Assembly (NCBI GenBank): GCA_025463005.1
Contig: JAOAPR010000027.1
Coordinates: forward strand, 1 to 64,000
Direction of reading: 5' to 3'
DNA from: Bryobacterales bacterium
Lineage (GTDB): Bacteria > Acidobacteriota > Terriglobia > Bryobacterales > Bryobacteraceae
DNA length: 64,000 bases
This document shows positions 1 to 9,876 of this stretch, piece after piece. A program made the translations under genes and the position numbers. Each line of letters begins with the position of its first letter. The stretch's first letter is position 1. A model generated the notes under the pieces. That model was given only the letters and a program-made list of their open reading frames with translations, searched no databases and was not told where the DNA came from.

Positions 1-103
1 CAGACCCCGGGTGATCCGCGGCACACGGGTTAAGCCGCTACCGTTGCTTCCTTCCGGACCTGGCGGGGTTTGCAGCCGCCCGTTGCACGAAGCCCGGAGC
101 CTG
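1..103 (-). ncRNA. ffs: Bacterial small SRP RNA (4.5S-type)
   Basis: Reverse complement contains the SRP apical core CCAGGTCCGGAAGGAAGCAACGGTAGCGG and downstream GTGTGCCG; the ends CAGGCTCCGGG / CCCGGGGTCTG pair along 11 positions (with G-U) as the closing helix. Confidence 0.93.
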
Positions 104-181
104 ACAACTTCCTATGCTACCAGCTTCGTTGAAACCCATCTCCCGATCCCGTGCTCTAATGGCATCTTGGAGGAGTGAGTC

Positions 182-1201
182 ATGACAGCTACATCCGGCC
201 CCGCCGTAAGGCCCGACCGCATCATGGAAATGATCTGGGGCTACGCCGCGCCGATCATCCTGGCCACCGCCGTTCACAATAAAGTTTTCGATCTGCTCGA
301 CGCCGGACCCAAGACCGTAGAGGAACTGGCAACAGCGTCCGGCAACTCAACCCGAGGATTGCGCAGCATCCTTAACGCTCTAGTCGGATTCCAATTTCTC
401 ACCAAGAGCTCCGACGGCCGCTATGCCCTGACCCCCGAAAGCTCTGCGTTCCTGGTGAGCTCCAAGCCCGGCTATCTCGGAAAATTTGTGGAGTTCAGCG
501 GCCTGAAGATGATTCAAACCTGGCTGCCTCTGCCGGAGGTCGTGCGGACCGGAAAACCCGATGCGGCGGTCAACCAGCAGCGGACCGGCGATAGCTTTTT
601 TCAGGAGCTGGTCGAGCCCATCTTCGCCATGAGTTATCCGGCCACGCAGGCCGCGGGGCAGGCGCTCGGCTTGGCCAATGCCAAGAGTCCGATCAAACAG
701 CTCGATATCGGCACCGGGTCGGGCGTATGGGGCATCGGTCTGGCCCAGCAATCGCCGCAGGTCACTGTGACCGCCCAGGACTGGCCCGGCGTTCTGGACG
801 TGACCCGGCGCATGGCCGAGCGTTTCGGACTCACCGACCGCTTCAAATTCTTGGCTGGTGATTTCCACGAAGTTGATTTCGGAACCGGCTACAACCTGGT
901 GACGATAGGACACATCCTCCACAGCGAAGGCGTCGATCGCAGCCGGCAACTCCTCAAAAAGGCGGCCGCCGCCCTGGCTCCCAAAGGCACCATTGTTATC
1001 AGCGAGTTTCTGGTCAACCAGGAACGTACGGGTCCCCCCATGGGCCTGATTTTCGCCGTGAACATGCTGGCCCACACCGAGAACGGCGATACGTTCTCGT
1101 TCGAGGAAATCAGCGGTTGGCTCCAGGAAGCCGGCCTCGTAAACGCCCGTAAGATCGAACCCGGCGGGCCTGTCGGTCTGGTGCTAGCAGACAAAGCGTA
1201 A
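182..1201 (+). CDS. SAM-dependent methyltransferase (O-methyltransferase type with N-terminal winged-helix dimerisation domain)
   Basis: Motif LDIGTGSGVWGIGLAQ; N-terminal KVFDLLDAGPKTVEELA; RBS ggagg upstream. Confidence 0.85.
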   Translation: MTATSGPAVRPDRIMEMIWGYAAPIILATAVHNKVFDLLDAGPKTVEELATASGNSTRGLRSILNALVGFQFLTKSSDGRYALTPESSAFLVSSKPGYLGKFVEFSGLKMIQTWLPLPEVVRTGKPDAAVNQQRTGDSFFQELVEPIFAMSYPATQAAGQALGLANAKSPIKQLDIGTGSGVWGIGLAQQSPQVTVTAQDWPGVLDVTRRMAERFGLTDRFKFLAGDFHEVDFGTGYNLVTIGHILHSEGVDRSRQLLKKAAAALAPKGTIVISEFLVNQERTGPPMGLIFAVNMLAHTENGDTFSFEEISGWLQEAGLVNARKIEPGGPVGLVLADKA

Positions 1202-1293
1202 CTGGCGGATAAGCCCCGGACTGTAGTAACCTAAAGTTTCCAGCCCATCTCGGGGCGCACCAGCATCTTATTGAGAGACTTACGAGGATCCGT

Positions 1294-1602
1294 ATGTACG
1301 CAGTGATTGAAACCGGCGGCAAACAATATCGCGTCGCACCAGGCGAGTCGATTGAAGTCGAGACCCTGACGGGCGACATCGGCGCGGAAGTAGAATTCGA
1401 TCGCGTTCTGGCTGTCATGGACGGAGACGCGGTAACGGCCGGCTCGGCCGTCGGCGGCGCGCGCGTGAAGGGCACCATCACCGGTCACGGTCGCGGCGAT
1501 AAGACCCTGGTTTTCAAGTTCAAGCGCAAGAAGCAGTACAAGCGCACCATCGGGCATCGCCAGAATTTCACCCGCGTGCAGGTGAATGAGATTCTGGCGT
1601 AA
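1294..1602 (+). CDS. rplU: 50S ribosomal protein L21
   Basis: MYAVIETGGKQYRVAPGE...FKFKRKKQYKRTIGHRQNFT. Confidence 0.97.
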   Translation: MYAVIETGGKQYRVAPGESIEVETLTGDIGAEVEFDRVLAVMDGDAVTAGSAVGGARVKGTITGHGRGDKTLVFKFKRKKQYKRTIGHRQNFTRVQVNEILA

Positions 1603-1626
1603 GAAAAAGACTAGCGGAGCATTTGC

Positions 1627-1884
1627 ATGGCGCATAAAAAAGGTTTAGGCAGTTCCAAAAACGGGCGCGATTCGAACGCGCAGCGGTTGGGCATCAAGGC
1701 ATTCGGCGGCCAGCTCGTTTCCGGCGGCACGATCATCGTCCGGCAGCGCGGCACCCGCATCAAGCCGGGCGTCAACGTCGGCCTCGGCAAGGACGACACA
1801 CTGTTTGCCAAGATCCCGGGCATCATCGAATTCCGCGACCGCGGCCGGGCGGGCAAGTTCGTCAGTATCAAAGCCGCCGAGTAA
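1627..1884 (+). CDS. rpmA: 50S ribosomal protein L27
   Basis: [29 protein letters not shown]; directly after rplU. Confidence 0.97.
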   Translation: MAHKKGLGSSKNGRDSNAQRLGIKAFGGQLVSGGTIIVRQRGTRIKPGVNVGLGKDDTLFAKIPGIIEFRDRGRAGKFVSIKAAE

Positions 1885-1935
1885 GCCGGACGGTCCCCAA
1901 ATCCAATTCCGAGCCGCGACAGTAATGGAGCGGAC

Positions 1936-2973
1936 GTGTTTATCGACGAAGTAATCATCCAAGTCAAGGCCGGCGACGGCGGTAACGGCTGTCTTGCGTT
2001 CCGGCGCGAGAAATTCGTTCCTCGCGGCGGTCCCAGCGGCGGCGACGGAGGCCGCGGCGGCGACGTTGTCCTGGTCGCCAGCCAGCACTACAACACGCTT
2101 CTTCATTTCCGCTTCAATCCAGAACATAAGGCCGAGCGCGGTCGTCATGGCGAAGGCAGCAACCGCAAGGGCCGCGAAGGCAGTTCGATCGAAGTTGCCA
2201 CCCCGGTCGGAACCGTCGTATACGACTACGAAACTGGCCAGGTGCTGCACGATTTCACCGAGCCCGGCGATCGCTTTGTGGTCGCCCGCGGCGGCCGCGG
2301 CGGCAAGGGCAATGCGCGCTTCGCCACCTCGACGCATCAGGCGCCTACCGAGCATGAGGACGGCAGTCCCGGCGAAGAACATAAACTCCGCCTTGAGCTG
2401 AAATTGCTGGCGGATGTCGGCCTGGTTGGTTTTCCCAACGCCGGCAAATCGACGCTAATCTCGCGGATCTCGGCCGCACGACCCAAGATCGCCGATTACC
2501 CGTTCACTACTCTCGAGCCGCATCTGGGCGTAGTTACCACCGACGCCGGCGATCACCGGACGTTCGTCGTCGCCGACATTCCCGGATTGATCGAGGGCGC
2601 GCACACCGGCCACGGCCTTGGGATCCAGTTCCTGCGCCACGTCGAGCGTACGCGCCTGCTGGCTCACCTGGTGGATGTTTCCGAAGCCACCGGCCGCGAT
2701 CCCGTGCACGATTTTGAAGTGGTGATGACCGAGCTTGCCAGCTTCTCTGACGAACTGGCCCACAAGCCGATGATCGTCATCGCTACGAAGCTCGATGCCG
2801 CTCAGGATTCGGAGCGCGTCGCGTCTCTTGAGTCTTTGGCCCGCGAGCGCGGTCTTCCGTTCTTCAAGATTTCAAGCGTCACCGGCGAAGGCCTCCCCGC
2901 GCTCAAGCGCGCCATGGCGGATGCCGTGCTCACGCCGGCGCCGGTCGTCAGCGAACCTGCCGTCACTGAATAG
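1936..2973 (+). CDS. obg: GTPase Obg/CgtA
   Basis: Gly-rich Obg fold ([33 protein letters not shown]) plus G-domain [12 protein letters not shown]; canonical L21-L27-Obg order. Confidence 0.96.
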   Translation: MFIDEVIIQVKAGDGGNGCLAFRREKFVPRGGPSGGDGGRGGDVVLVASQHYNTLLHFRFNPEHKAERGRHGEGSNRKGREGSSIEVATPVGTVVYDYETGQVLHDFTEPGDRFVVARGGRGGKGNARFATSTHQAPTEHEDGSPGEEHKLRLELKLLADVGLVGFPNAGKSTLISRISAARPKIADYPFTTLEPHLGVVTTDAGDHRTFVVADIPGLIEGAHTGHGLGIQFLRHVERTRLLAHLVDVSEATGRDPVHDFEVVMTELASFSDELAHKPMIVIATKLDAAQDSERVASLESLARERGLPFFKISSVTGEGLPALKRAMADAVLTPAPVVSEPAVTE

Positions 2974-3000
2974 CGTCGGGCGTGTGATATCGTTTCGAGG

Positions 3001-3405
3001 ATGAGCTTCGTCAACACCATTTCCTCGTACGAGCCGTACCTTCGTTCCCTGCTCCGGATCGTCGTGGGGTTCACTTTTTCGCTGCACGGCTATCAGAAAT
3101 TCTTCGGGTGGTTCGGCGGGCTCGGCGGCCACCGTCCGCCTCTCGATTCGCTGATGGGTGTGGCGGGCGTCATCGAAACCATTGGCGGAACGCTCATCAT
3201 CCTGGGCTTGTTCACCCGGCTCACCGCGTTCATCCTGTGCGGCCAGATGGCCATAGCGTATTTCAGGGTGCACCTTCCCATGAGCTTCTTTCCTCTGATC
3301 AACGGCGGCGAAATCACGGTTCTCTACTGCTTTACCTATCTGTGGATGTGCTCCGCCGGTGCTGGTCCCTGGAGTCTGGACCGCGCGTTCGGCCGGAAGC
3401 ACTGA
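3001..3405 (+). CDS. DoxX family membrane protein
   Basis: LLRIVVGFTFSLHGYQKFFGWFGG...GVIETIGGTLIILGLFTR. Confidence 0.85.
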   Translation: MSFVNTISSYEPYLRSLLRIVVGFTFSLHGYQKFFGWFGGLGGHRPPLDSLMGVAGVIETIGGTLIILGLFTRLTAFILCGQMAIAYFRVHLPMSFFPLINGGEITVLYCFTYLWMCSAGAGPWSLDRAFGRKH

Positions 3406-3754
3406 ACCGCTCGATGACTCTCGCGGCTCGGAAGCGTCATCCGACGGTTATTTGCTGGCCTACAAACGTCAGTATGTGGTGGTGGATCGATACTTTATCG
3501 AGTCGCTGGGCCTCGATCCGTTAGATCCGGATTGGGAGGATTTGGGATTTGACTGGGTCCGCCCGAAACACGTCGCCGCTCGCTCGCGCCTCTACGCGAA
3601 GCTGGTGGCGTGTCAGCCGCGCGAAGCAGCCTGGACGACACGCGATGTTTGACATCTCCCGCGGCCAAGGTCTATCATCCTTGGCGGAACTGTAACCAAA
3701 CGCGGGCGTTCGATAGTCTTCTTTATGTTAGATTTGAATGCGGGAGGTGTCCTG

Positions 3755-4171
3755 ATGAAGATGAAAATTTCCGCGCTGGCCCTGGTTGCGCTGCTTCTCG
3801 CGGCGGTGCCGATCCTGGCGCATCACTCGTTCTCGGCGGAATACGACCAGTCCAAGCCTCTGACGCTGAAGGGTAAGTTCACCAAACTGGATTGGGTTAA
3901 CCCCCACTCCTGGGTACACTTTGACGTGGTTGGTCCCGACGGGAAGGTGACCAACTGGGCCGCGGAAACACCTCCACCCAACGGCCTGTATCGGAACGGC
4001 TGGCGCAAGGACATGTTCAAGGAAGGCGAGGAGATCGAGGTCACTGGTGTGGCCGCGAAGGACGGCACTCCCCACATGTGGTCGAATGGCGTAACCATCG
4101 TTTCCACCGGGGTGAAGTTCACCATGGGCTCCCGTCCGCCGAATGAAGGCCCCGACAGCAAGGGTAAGTAG
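3755..4171 (+). CDS. DUF6152-like secreted protein
   Basis: Signal peptide MKMKISALALVALLLAAVPILA then HHSFSAEYD..LKGKFTKLDWVNPHSW; start chosen at the signal peptide with RBS gggaggtg. Confidence 0.75.
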   Translation: MKMKISALALVALLLAAVPILAHHSFSAEYDQSKPLTLKGKFTKLDWVNPHSWVHFDVVGPDGKVTNWAAETPPPNGLYRNGWRKDMFKEGEEIEVTGVAAKDGTPHMWSNGVTIVSTGVKFTMGSRPPNEGPDSKGK

Positions 4172-4197
4172 TTAGATCTATTGAAGATACGGGTGCA

Positions 4198-4220
4198 CGC
4201 GCCTCATTCGATGAGGCGCG
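4198..4220. other. Perfect 10-bp hairpin (CGCGCCTCAT-tcg-ATGAGGCGCG)
   Basis: Read directly; between 3755..4171 and 4269..5120. Not followed by a strong T-tract. Confidence 0.7.
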
Positions 4221-4268
4221 TTGTGCTGTTCGGCCGCGCGCACGCGCTTAGGAGTGCAACGTTTCAAT

Positions 4269-5120
4269 ATGAAAACTTCTTTCGCAGGTGTTCCGTATGC
4301 CAGCCTGGCGATAGCTGCGGGAATTGCCTCGGCGGCTCTTTGGTTCGCACCGATCCCCGCGGCTGGTCAGGCTCCCGCCGGTAAAGGCGGAGGCAAGGGC
4401 GTTGCCAAGGAAAGCTCCAAGGGAGGCTATACGGCCCCTCGCGCCGGAGACGGCAAGGCCGATATCCAAGGAATTTGGGAAGCGTGGAACACCGCCGCTT
4501 ATAACCTCGAAGCGCACAACGCGGCCACGCACATTCGCGCCGGCAAGAGCTTCGTGGTGGATCCGCCAGATGGGATGATCCCGTATCTCCCCGCGGCCCG
4601 CCAGAAGCAGCAGCAGAATTTCGCCAAGCGGGAAGAGCTGGACAGCATGAATAAGTGCTATATGACCGGCGTTCCGCGCTTTACCTACATCCACTTTCCC
4701 TTCCAGGTCTTCCAGACCCCCAAATACATCCAGTTCATTTCCGAGTTCGCCCACATGGTCCGCACCATTTACATGGAAAAGCAGACTCACTTCGGCGACC
4801 TCGAGTTCTGGAACGGCGATTCACGCGGCCATTGGGATGGCGACACCCTGGTGGTGGATGTCGCCGACTTCAACAACGAAACCTGGTTCGACGCTTCCGG
4901 CAATCATCACAGCACTGCGCTGAAGGTGGTGGAGCGCTATACCCGCACCGGCCCCGATGTCATGCAATACGAGGCCACCATGACCGATCCGCAGACGTTT
5001 TCCCGACCCTGGACCATCCGCATGGATCTGCATCGGAACACGGATCAGTATCCAACCCTGCTCGAATACGAGTGCCATTCCTACTCTGAGGACGACGCCA
5101 TCCGGCTGGGCAGCCGCTGA
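4269..5120 (+). CDS. Secreted hypothetical protein, GDTLVVD paralog family
   Basis: Signal peptide at MKTSFAGVPYASLAIAAGIASAALWF; core GHWDGDTLVVDVADFNNETWFDASG..ALKVVERYTR shared with 5138..6280 and 6398..7189. Confidence 0.75.
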   Translation: MKTSFAGVPYASLAIAAGIASAALWFAPIPAAGQAPAGKGGGKGVAKESSKGGYTAPRAGDGKADIQGIWEAWNTAAYNLEAHNAATHIRAGKSFVVDPPDGMIPYLPAARQKQQQNFAKREELDSMNKCYMTGVPRFTYIHFPFQVFQTPKYIQFISEFAHMVRTIYMEKQTHFGDLEFWNGDSRGHWDGDTLVVDVADFNNETWFDASGNHHSTALKVVERYTRTGPDVMQYEATMTDPQTFSRPWTIRMDLHRNTDQYPTLLEYECHSYSEDDAIRLGSR

Positions 5121-5137
5121 GTCGAAGGAGACTCCAA

Positions 5138-6280
5138 ATGAAGAACAACAACGGATTCGGCAGTTCAGTAACGAGTTCGGTGATGGCGTTGGTCGCCGCC
5201 GGGGCACTGGCTGCGGTCTTCGTGATCGCGCCGGTCTCCATCACTGGTCAGGATGCCCCGGACGCTCCGGCCAAGGGCGGTAAAGGCGGATTCGGCGGGA
5301 AAGGCGGCGGAAAGCAAACTGTCCCGGCGGGCCCGGTTCCTCGCACGGCAGAGGGCAAGCCGGATATGTCGGGTTTCTGGGGCGGCGTGAACCCAGGCGG
5401 CAACGTCAGTATCGAGCCCCAGGCTAAGGGCGGAGGCAGAGGCGCTGGCAAGGGCGCTCCGGGCGGTGGTCCCGGCGGACCTCCTGGAGGCGGACCAGGC
5501 GGACCCCCTGGAGGCGGACCTGGCGGCCCTGGTGGTCCGGGTGGACCAACCGTTGCGGGAGGCCCCGGTGGTCCGGGCGGCGCGCCTGGTGGCCCTCCTC
5601 CTGGAGGCGGACCCGGGGGAGGTCCTGGTGGCCCGGGCGGCGGAGGTCGCGGCGCGAATAACGCGATCATCGATCCCCCGGATGGCAAAGTTCCCTACAA
5701 TGCGGCAGCTCGCAAAAAATCCGACGACCTGATTGCCAACGGCATGTTCCATGAGCCCGAGCTGCATTGCTTTATGTCGGGCGTTCCCCACAACATGTGG
5801 GTCCAGTTCGGCCAGCAAACCCTCCAGACCAAGGATTACGTCGTGTTTAACTGGGAGTTCATGCACAGCCGCCGGATCATCCCGCTCGACAATCGGCCGC
5901 ACCAGATCACTTCGCCGGCAGTGAAATTGTTCCAGGGCGAATCGGTCGGCCACTGGGAAGGCGACACGCTGGTTGTCGATACCACCAACCAGAACGATAA
6001 GACTTGGTTCGATACGTCGGGGCACTACAAGCCCGAAGATGTTCACGTGGTAGAGCGCTTCACCATGACCGATTCGAATACCATCGAGTACGAAGCCGAG
6101 GTCACTTCCGCCGAGTTCACGCAGCCCATGAAGATCAAGGGCCGCCAGACGCGCGCCAACGCCAACCAGCCGGATTACGAGCAGATGGAATTCGCCTGCA
6201 TCGAAGGCAATGCCGATCTGCAGCACTACACCGAAGACAAGGGTGGAAAAGCCAAGAACGTCGGCCCGCGGACGCAGTAG
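5138..6280 (+). CDS. Secreted hypothetical protein, GDTLVVD paralog family, with Gly/Pro-rich insert
   Basis: Core GHWEGDTLVVDTTNQNDKTWFDTSGHY..VHVVERFT; Gly/Pro-rich tract after the signal peptide. Confidence 0.75.
   Translation: MKNNNGFGSSVTSSVMALVAAGALAAVFVIAPVSITGQDAPDAPAKGGKGGFGGKGGGKQTVPAGPVPRTAEGKPDMSGFWGGVNPGGNVSIEPQAKGGGRGAGKGAPGGGPGGPPGGGPGGPPGGGPGGPGGPGGPTVAGGPGGPGGAPGGPPPGGGPGGGPGGPGGGGRGANNAIIDPPDGKVPYNAAARKKSDDLIANGMFHEPELHCFMSGVPHNMWVQFGQQTLQTKDYVVFNWEFMHSRRIIPLDNRPHQITSPAVKLFQGESVGHWEGDTLVVDTTNQNDKTWFDTSGHYKPEDVHVVERFTMTDSNTIEYEAEVTSAEFTQPMKIKGRQTRANANQPDYEQMEFACIEGNADLQHYTEDKGGKAKNVGPRTQ
5458..5655 (+). repeat. Low-complexity GGPGGPPGGG-type coding repeat
   Basis: Imperfect short repeats (ggcggacctggaggcggaccagg...) encoding GGPGGPPGGGPGGPPGGGPGGPGGPGG. 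Confidence 0.85.
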
Positions 6281-6397
6281 ACGAAGAATTCAGGAGTGGC
6301 CCGCAAAGGGTGCCGCGGCAACCTGATTTCAGCTAAGTTGATGCTGCCGCGGCACTCCGTTTTGCAGGGTGTTATTTATGAGGAGACAGGAGTCAGA

Positions 6398-7189
6398 ATG
6401 AAACCCTGGCTGTGCATCTTCGCAGCGGCAGCTTTGGCCGCGGGCCAAACTTCCTACAAAGCGCCCAGAACCTCTGAGGGCAAGCCCGATCTCTCGGGGA
6501 TTTGGTTCACCCAAGCCGGTGCGGCGGCCTGGGACATCGAGGAACACCCCACTGCTCCCAACATCGTCGGAGGACCGAGCATCATCATCGATCCTCCCGA
6601 CAAAAAGATTCCGTACCAGGCTTGGGCTCCGGCCAAGCGCAAAGACCTGATCGACAACCACGCTTTCGACGATCCGCAGGCGCACTGCTATCCATCGGGC
6701 GTACCGCGCGTGGCGTACGCGCCTTTCGGATTTGAAATTACCCAGAGCCCTGGACTGGTGGTGATCATGCCCGAGAACTTCCACATGTACCGCATCATCC
6801 CGACCAACGATACCAGCCCGCGGCTGCCGTCCACGATGAAATTGTTCAACGGCGAATCGCGCGGCCGCTGGGAAGGCGACACGCTGGTGGTGGATGTCAC
6901 GAATCAGAACGGCCGGACCTGGCTCGACATGGCCGCGAACTTCACCACCGATGCCTTGCACGTAGTGGAACGCTATACGCGCATCGCCGACGGCACCCTG
7001 CATTACGAAGCGACGCTCGACGATCCAGCGTTGTACACGCGGCCCTGGACTATGGCGTTCAACATCCGGCGCGAAACCCGGCCGGGCTACGAGTTGCTGG
7101 AATTCGCATGCTGGGAAGGTGAGCGCGACCTGGCCCATTACACCCAAGAGGACGGCGGACCCAAGAAGGACTCCGGAGGTAAAAAATGA
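6398..7189 (+). CDS. Secreted hypothetical protein, GDTLVVD paralog family
   Basis: Signal peptide MKPWLCIFAAAALAAG; core GRWEGDTLVVDVTNQNGRTWLDMAANF..ALHVVERYTR; RBS aggagaca upstream. Confidence 0.75.
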   Translation: MKPWLCIFAAAALAAGQTSYKAPRTSEGKPDLSGIWFTQAGAAAWDIEEHPTAPNIVGGPSIIIDPPDKKIPYQAWAPAKRKDLIDNHAFDDPQAHCYPSGVPRVAYAPFGFEITQSPGLVVIMPENFHMYRIIPTNDTSPRLPSTMKLFNGESRGRWEGDTLVVDVTNQNGRTWLDMAANFTTDALHVVERYTRIADGTLHYEATLDDPALYTRPWTMAFNIRRETRPGYELLEFACWEGERDLAHYTQEDGGPKKDSGGKK

Positions 7190-8766
7190 ACCGACGATCG
7201 TTTCTTCAGTACGGAACAGCGACTGCCGGATTCTTCACGGGCGCTCTATCAAGATCGTTGGGTGCTGAACTCAAGCCGGGTGCGACCGTCGACACCTCCG
7301 CCGGCAAAATTCGCGGCCTGGTGATTGATCGGGTCAACGCGTTCAAAGGGATTCCGTATGGCGCCTCCACGGCCGGGAATCGCCGTTTTCTGCCGCCTGT
7401 CAAGCCTGAACCCTGGACCGGAATCAAAGACACTCTCGAATGGGGTCCGGAAGCTCCTCAGGTGAGTCCGCATGGCGAGATCCCCGAAGTCCGGGCCACC
7501 ATCCCTGTCACGGGAATGAGCGAGGATTGCCTGCGCCTGAACGTCTGGACCAACGGTTTCGGCCGCAGCGACAAGCGTCCGGTGATGGTCTGGCAGCATG
7601 GCGGCGGATTTACCAGCGGCAACGGCAGTTACACCATTTATGACGGCGCGAATCTGGCCCGCAAGCGCGACGTGGTCATGGTCACGATTAACCACCGGCT
7701 GAATTCGTTCGGGTTTCTGCACCTGGCTGGGATCGGCGGGGCGAAGTTCGCTCAGGCATCGAATGCCGGGATGCTGGACGCCATCGCCGCGCTCCAGTGG
7801 GTCCATGAGAACATCGCGAATTTTGGCGGCGACCCGAATAACGTCACGATCTTCGGACAATCCGGCGGCGCAGGAAAGGTCAGCACGCTTCTGGCAATGC
7901 CGGGAGCCAAGGGCCTGTTCCATCGGGCGATCATCCAGAGCGGGTCGAATTTGAAAGCCGTTTCCGTGGCTGACGCCACTGCAACTGCCCAAGCCGTCAT
8001 GGCCAAACTAAACGTCAAGTCCGCGGACGATCTGCAAAGAGTTCCCATGGACCAGTTGATCCAGGCGACCACATCCACTCAGGGTTTGCGGCTCGCGCCG
8101 GTGCTCGACGGCAACACGCTACCGCGCGATCCCTTTTCGCCCGACGCTCCGGAGGTGTCGGCGGATGTGCCGGTGCTGCTCGGCAGCACCGAAACCGAAG
8201 TCACGTTCTTCCCCGGCACAGGCATGGATCCTATTGACGATACAGCGCTGCTGACGCGAGTCAAACAGGCCGCGCGCGGCGACGACGCCCAGGCCAAACA
8301 CCTCATTGAGCTCTACCGCAAGGGACGTCCGGGAGTTTCTAATATTGATGTCGCCTTGATCGTGGAGTCCGATATGCGCGTACGCACAGGAATCGCAACG
8401 ATAGCCGAGCTGAAGGCTGCGAAGCCTGCGCCCGTATACCTCTACTACTTCACCTGGCGGTCTCCCGTGCGCGACGGCAAGCTGAAGGCATTCCATACGC
8501 TCGAGATTCCGTTCGTCACCGATAACGTGGACAATGCCACGTCGATGACCGGGATGGGCCAGGATCGCTACGGGTTGCAAGACAAGATGAGTGCGGCATG
8601 GGCCGCTTTCGCGCGCACCGGAAACCCCAACCACAAGGGTCTACCTAACTGGCCGAAGTTCAACCCGAGCCAGCGTGCCACCATGATCTTCAACAAAGAG
8701 TGCAAGGTGGTCAACGATCCAAACGGCGAGGAGCGGAAGGCTCTGGCGGCTCTCCGGCCCGCGTAG
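7186..8766 (+). CDS. Type-B carboxylesterase (alpha/beta hydrolase), exported
   Basis: Tat-like leader MNRRSFLQYG; AFKGIPYG, SEDCLRLNVWT, nucleophile elbow TIFGQSGGAGKVS; 4-nt overlap with the upstream CDS. Confidence 0.9.
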   Translation: MNRRSFLQYGTATAGFFTGALSRSLGAELKPGATVDTSAGKIRGLVIDRVNAFKGIPYGASTAGNRRFLPPVKPEPWTGIKDTLEWGPEAPQVSPHGEIPEVRATIPVTGMSEDCLRLNVWTNGFGRSDKRPVMVWQHGGGFTSGNGSYTIYDGANLARKRDVVMVTINHRLNSFGFLHLAGIGGAKFAQASNAGMLDAIAALQWVHENIANFGGDPNNVTIFGQSGGAGKVSTLLAMPGAKGLFHRAIIQSGSNLKAVSVADATATAQAVMAKLNVKSADDLQRVPMDQLIQATTSTQGLRLAPVLDGNTLPRDPFSPDAPEVSADVPVLLGSTETEVTFFPGTGMDPIDDTALLTRVKQAARGDDAQAKHLIELYRKGRPGVSNIDVALIVESDMRVRTGIATIAELKAAKPAPVYLYYFTWRSPVRDGKLKAFHTLEIPFVTDNVDNATSMTGMGQDRYGLQDKMSAAWAAFARTGNPNHKGLPNWPKFNPSQRATMIFNKECKVVNDPNGEERKALAALRPA

Positions 8767-8769
8767 CGG

Positions 8770-9123
8770 TTAATTTCCGAAAGGCGTAGCGGTTAGCTTT
8801 TTGCCGTCCGGGAACTCCACCGTAAAACACTTTTGTGCGAGCGTAGCCGGGTCCTTGGCGCGCGCGCCCGTGCAACTGATTTTGTCACCGGCTTTCAGGC
8901 TCTCTTTCGTCCATCCATAGCGGCGCAGCAGGTTCAGCGCCTCGATCTCCAGGCGCCAGTGCTCGCCGTTTACATCCAGATCGATATAGGAGTGTGGATT
9001 CGCCCAATAGAACTTCGTCACGACGCCCGTAATGGTGAACGGGCGCGTCATATCGAAGGCAGCGGTCGAATGGTGCGCCAATAAGGGAGCCGCGAGCAAT
9101 AGCAATGTGATCGGCGCTCGCAT
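8770..9123 (-). CDS. DUF6152-like secreted protein
   Basis: MRAPITLLLLAAPLLAHHSTAAFDMTRPFTITGVVTKFYWANPHSYIDLDV, similar to 3755..4171. Confidence 0.75.
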   Translation of the reverse strand: MRAPITLLLLAAPLLAHHSTAAFDMTRPFTITGVVTKFYWANPHSYIDLDVNGEHWRLEIEALNLLRRYGWTKESLKAGDKISCTGARAKDPATLAQKCFTVEFPDGKKLTATPFGN

Positions 9124-9128
9124 GCCGA

Positions 9129-9713
9129 CTATTCTAACGGGAGCTGGATCATGGTCTGCTTGTGAAACAGGCAGCCGCCGTTGCCGATGATGACAAGACT
9201 CAAGAGACCGCAGGGAGGGCCGCCATGCCCGGTGACTAATCCCAGCTCACGAACGTTCGGGGGCAGGTCAAAACTGCGCTTGGCCGCGATCGATTCGCCG
9301 GGTTGCAATCGAACGTCCAGGGGCGTTTCCGCGGGATCGGGCGCAGGGTCATAATGTTTGTCGTTCTCGTCGCGCACGTAGATCCAGGCGCCATTGGCTC
9401 GCTGGGCCACGCGCCGCGCCCGGCTCGAAATCGACATATTCACGATGTAATTCGTATCCGTGCGTTTGGCGTTCTCCACGGTGAGGCACCAGTCGTCGAA
9501 ACACCACGGCTCTCCGGCGGCGATAACCCGCTGCGGAGCAAGAAATGCGACCGCCACGGAGATTCCGAGGTACACAGCCGCACATATCAGCCACACGCGC
9601 AGGATTGAGAAGGCTCGACGCAGGCGCCCCCGGACGGCCGCATAGGCTGCCGCGGCCAGAGTGATGAAAGAAACCAGGAAGGCCGCCAGAAACAGCAGAT
9701 CGAAGATTGTCAT
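9129..9713 (-). CDS. Hypothetical membrane-anchored protein
   Basis: Two N-terminal hydrophobic segments and an extracytoplasmic domain; adjacent to 8770..9123. Confidence 0.6.
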   Translation of the reverse strand: MTIFDLLFLAAFLVSFITLAAAAYAAVRGRLRRAFSILRVWLICAAVYLGISVAVAFLAPQRVIAAGEPWCFDDWCLTVENAKRTDTNYIVNMSISSRARRVAQRANGAWIYVRDENDKHYDPAPDPAETPLDVRLQPGESIAAKRSFDLPPNVRELGLVTGHGGPPCGLLSLVIIGNGGCLFHKQTMIQLPLE

Positions 9714-9876
9714 CGATACTCTGTACTATAGAGTACTTTTCATTGCCTGGCAAATAGCGCTTTAACCCTGTAAATCGGCATGCAGCACGTTGCATGCCGG
9801 AGCGACGTTCACTATACTTGATGATTGCGCGCACGCGTGGCACGTGGTGCGGGCATACCTCATGAGGAGGAGTTCC

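Noticed and set aside
3359-3652. Possible small CDS after DoxX
   Set aside because: No convincing RBS or family; the N-terminal third overlaps DoxX in another frame. The C-terminal part looks protein-like but support is insufficient.
5165-6226. 353-aa minus-strand ORF and the Pro/Gly-rich 5248..5688 minus ORF
   Set aside because: Antisense of the Gly/Pro-rich secreted protein; composition artefact.
6308-6353. TGCCGCGGCA...TGCCGCGGCA long-loop hairpin as terminator
   Set aside because: Loop of about 30 nt and only a short T run; may be a weak terminator but not distinctive enough to list.
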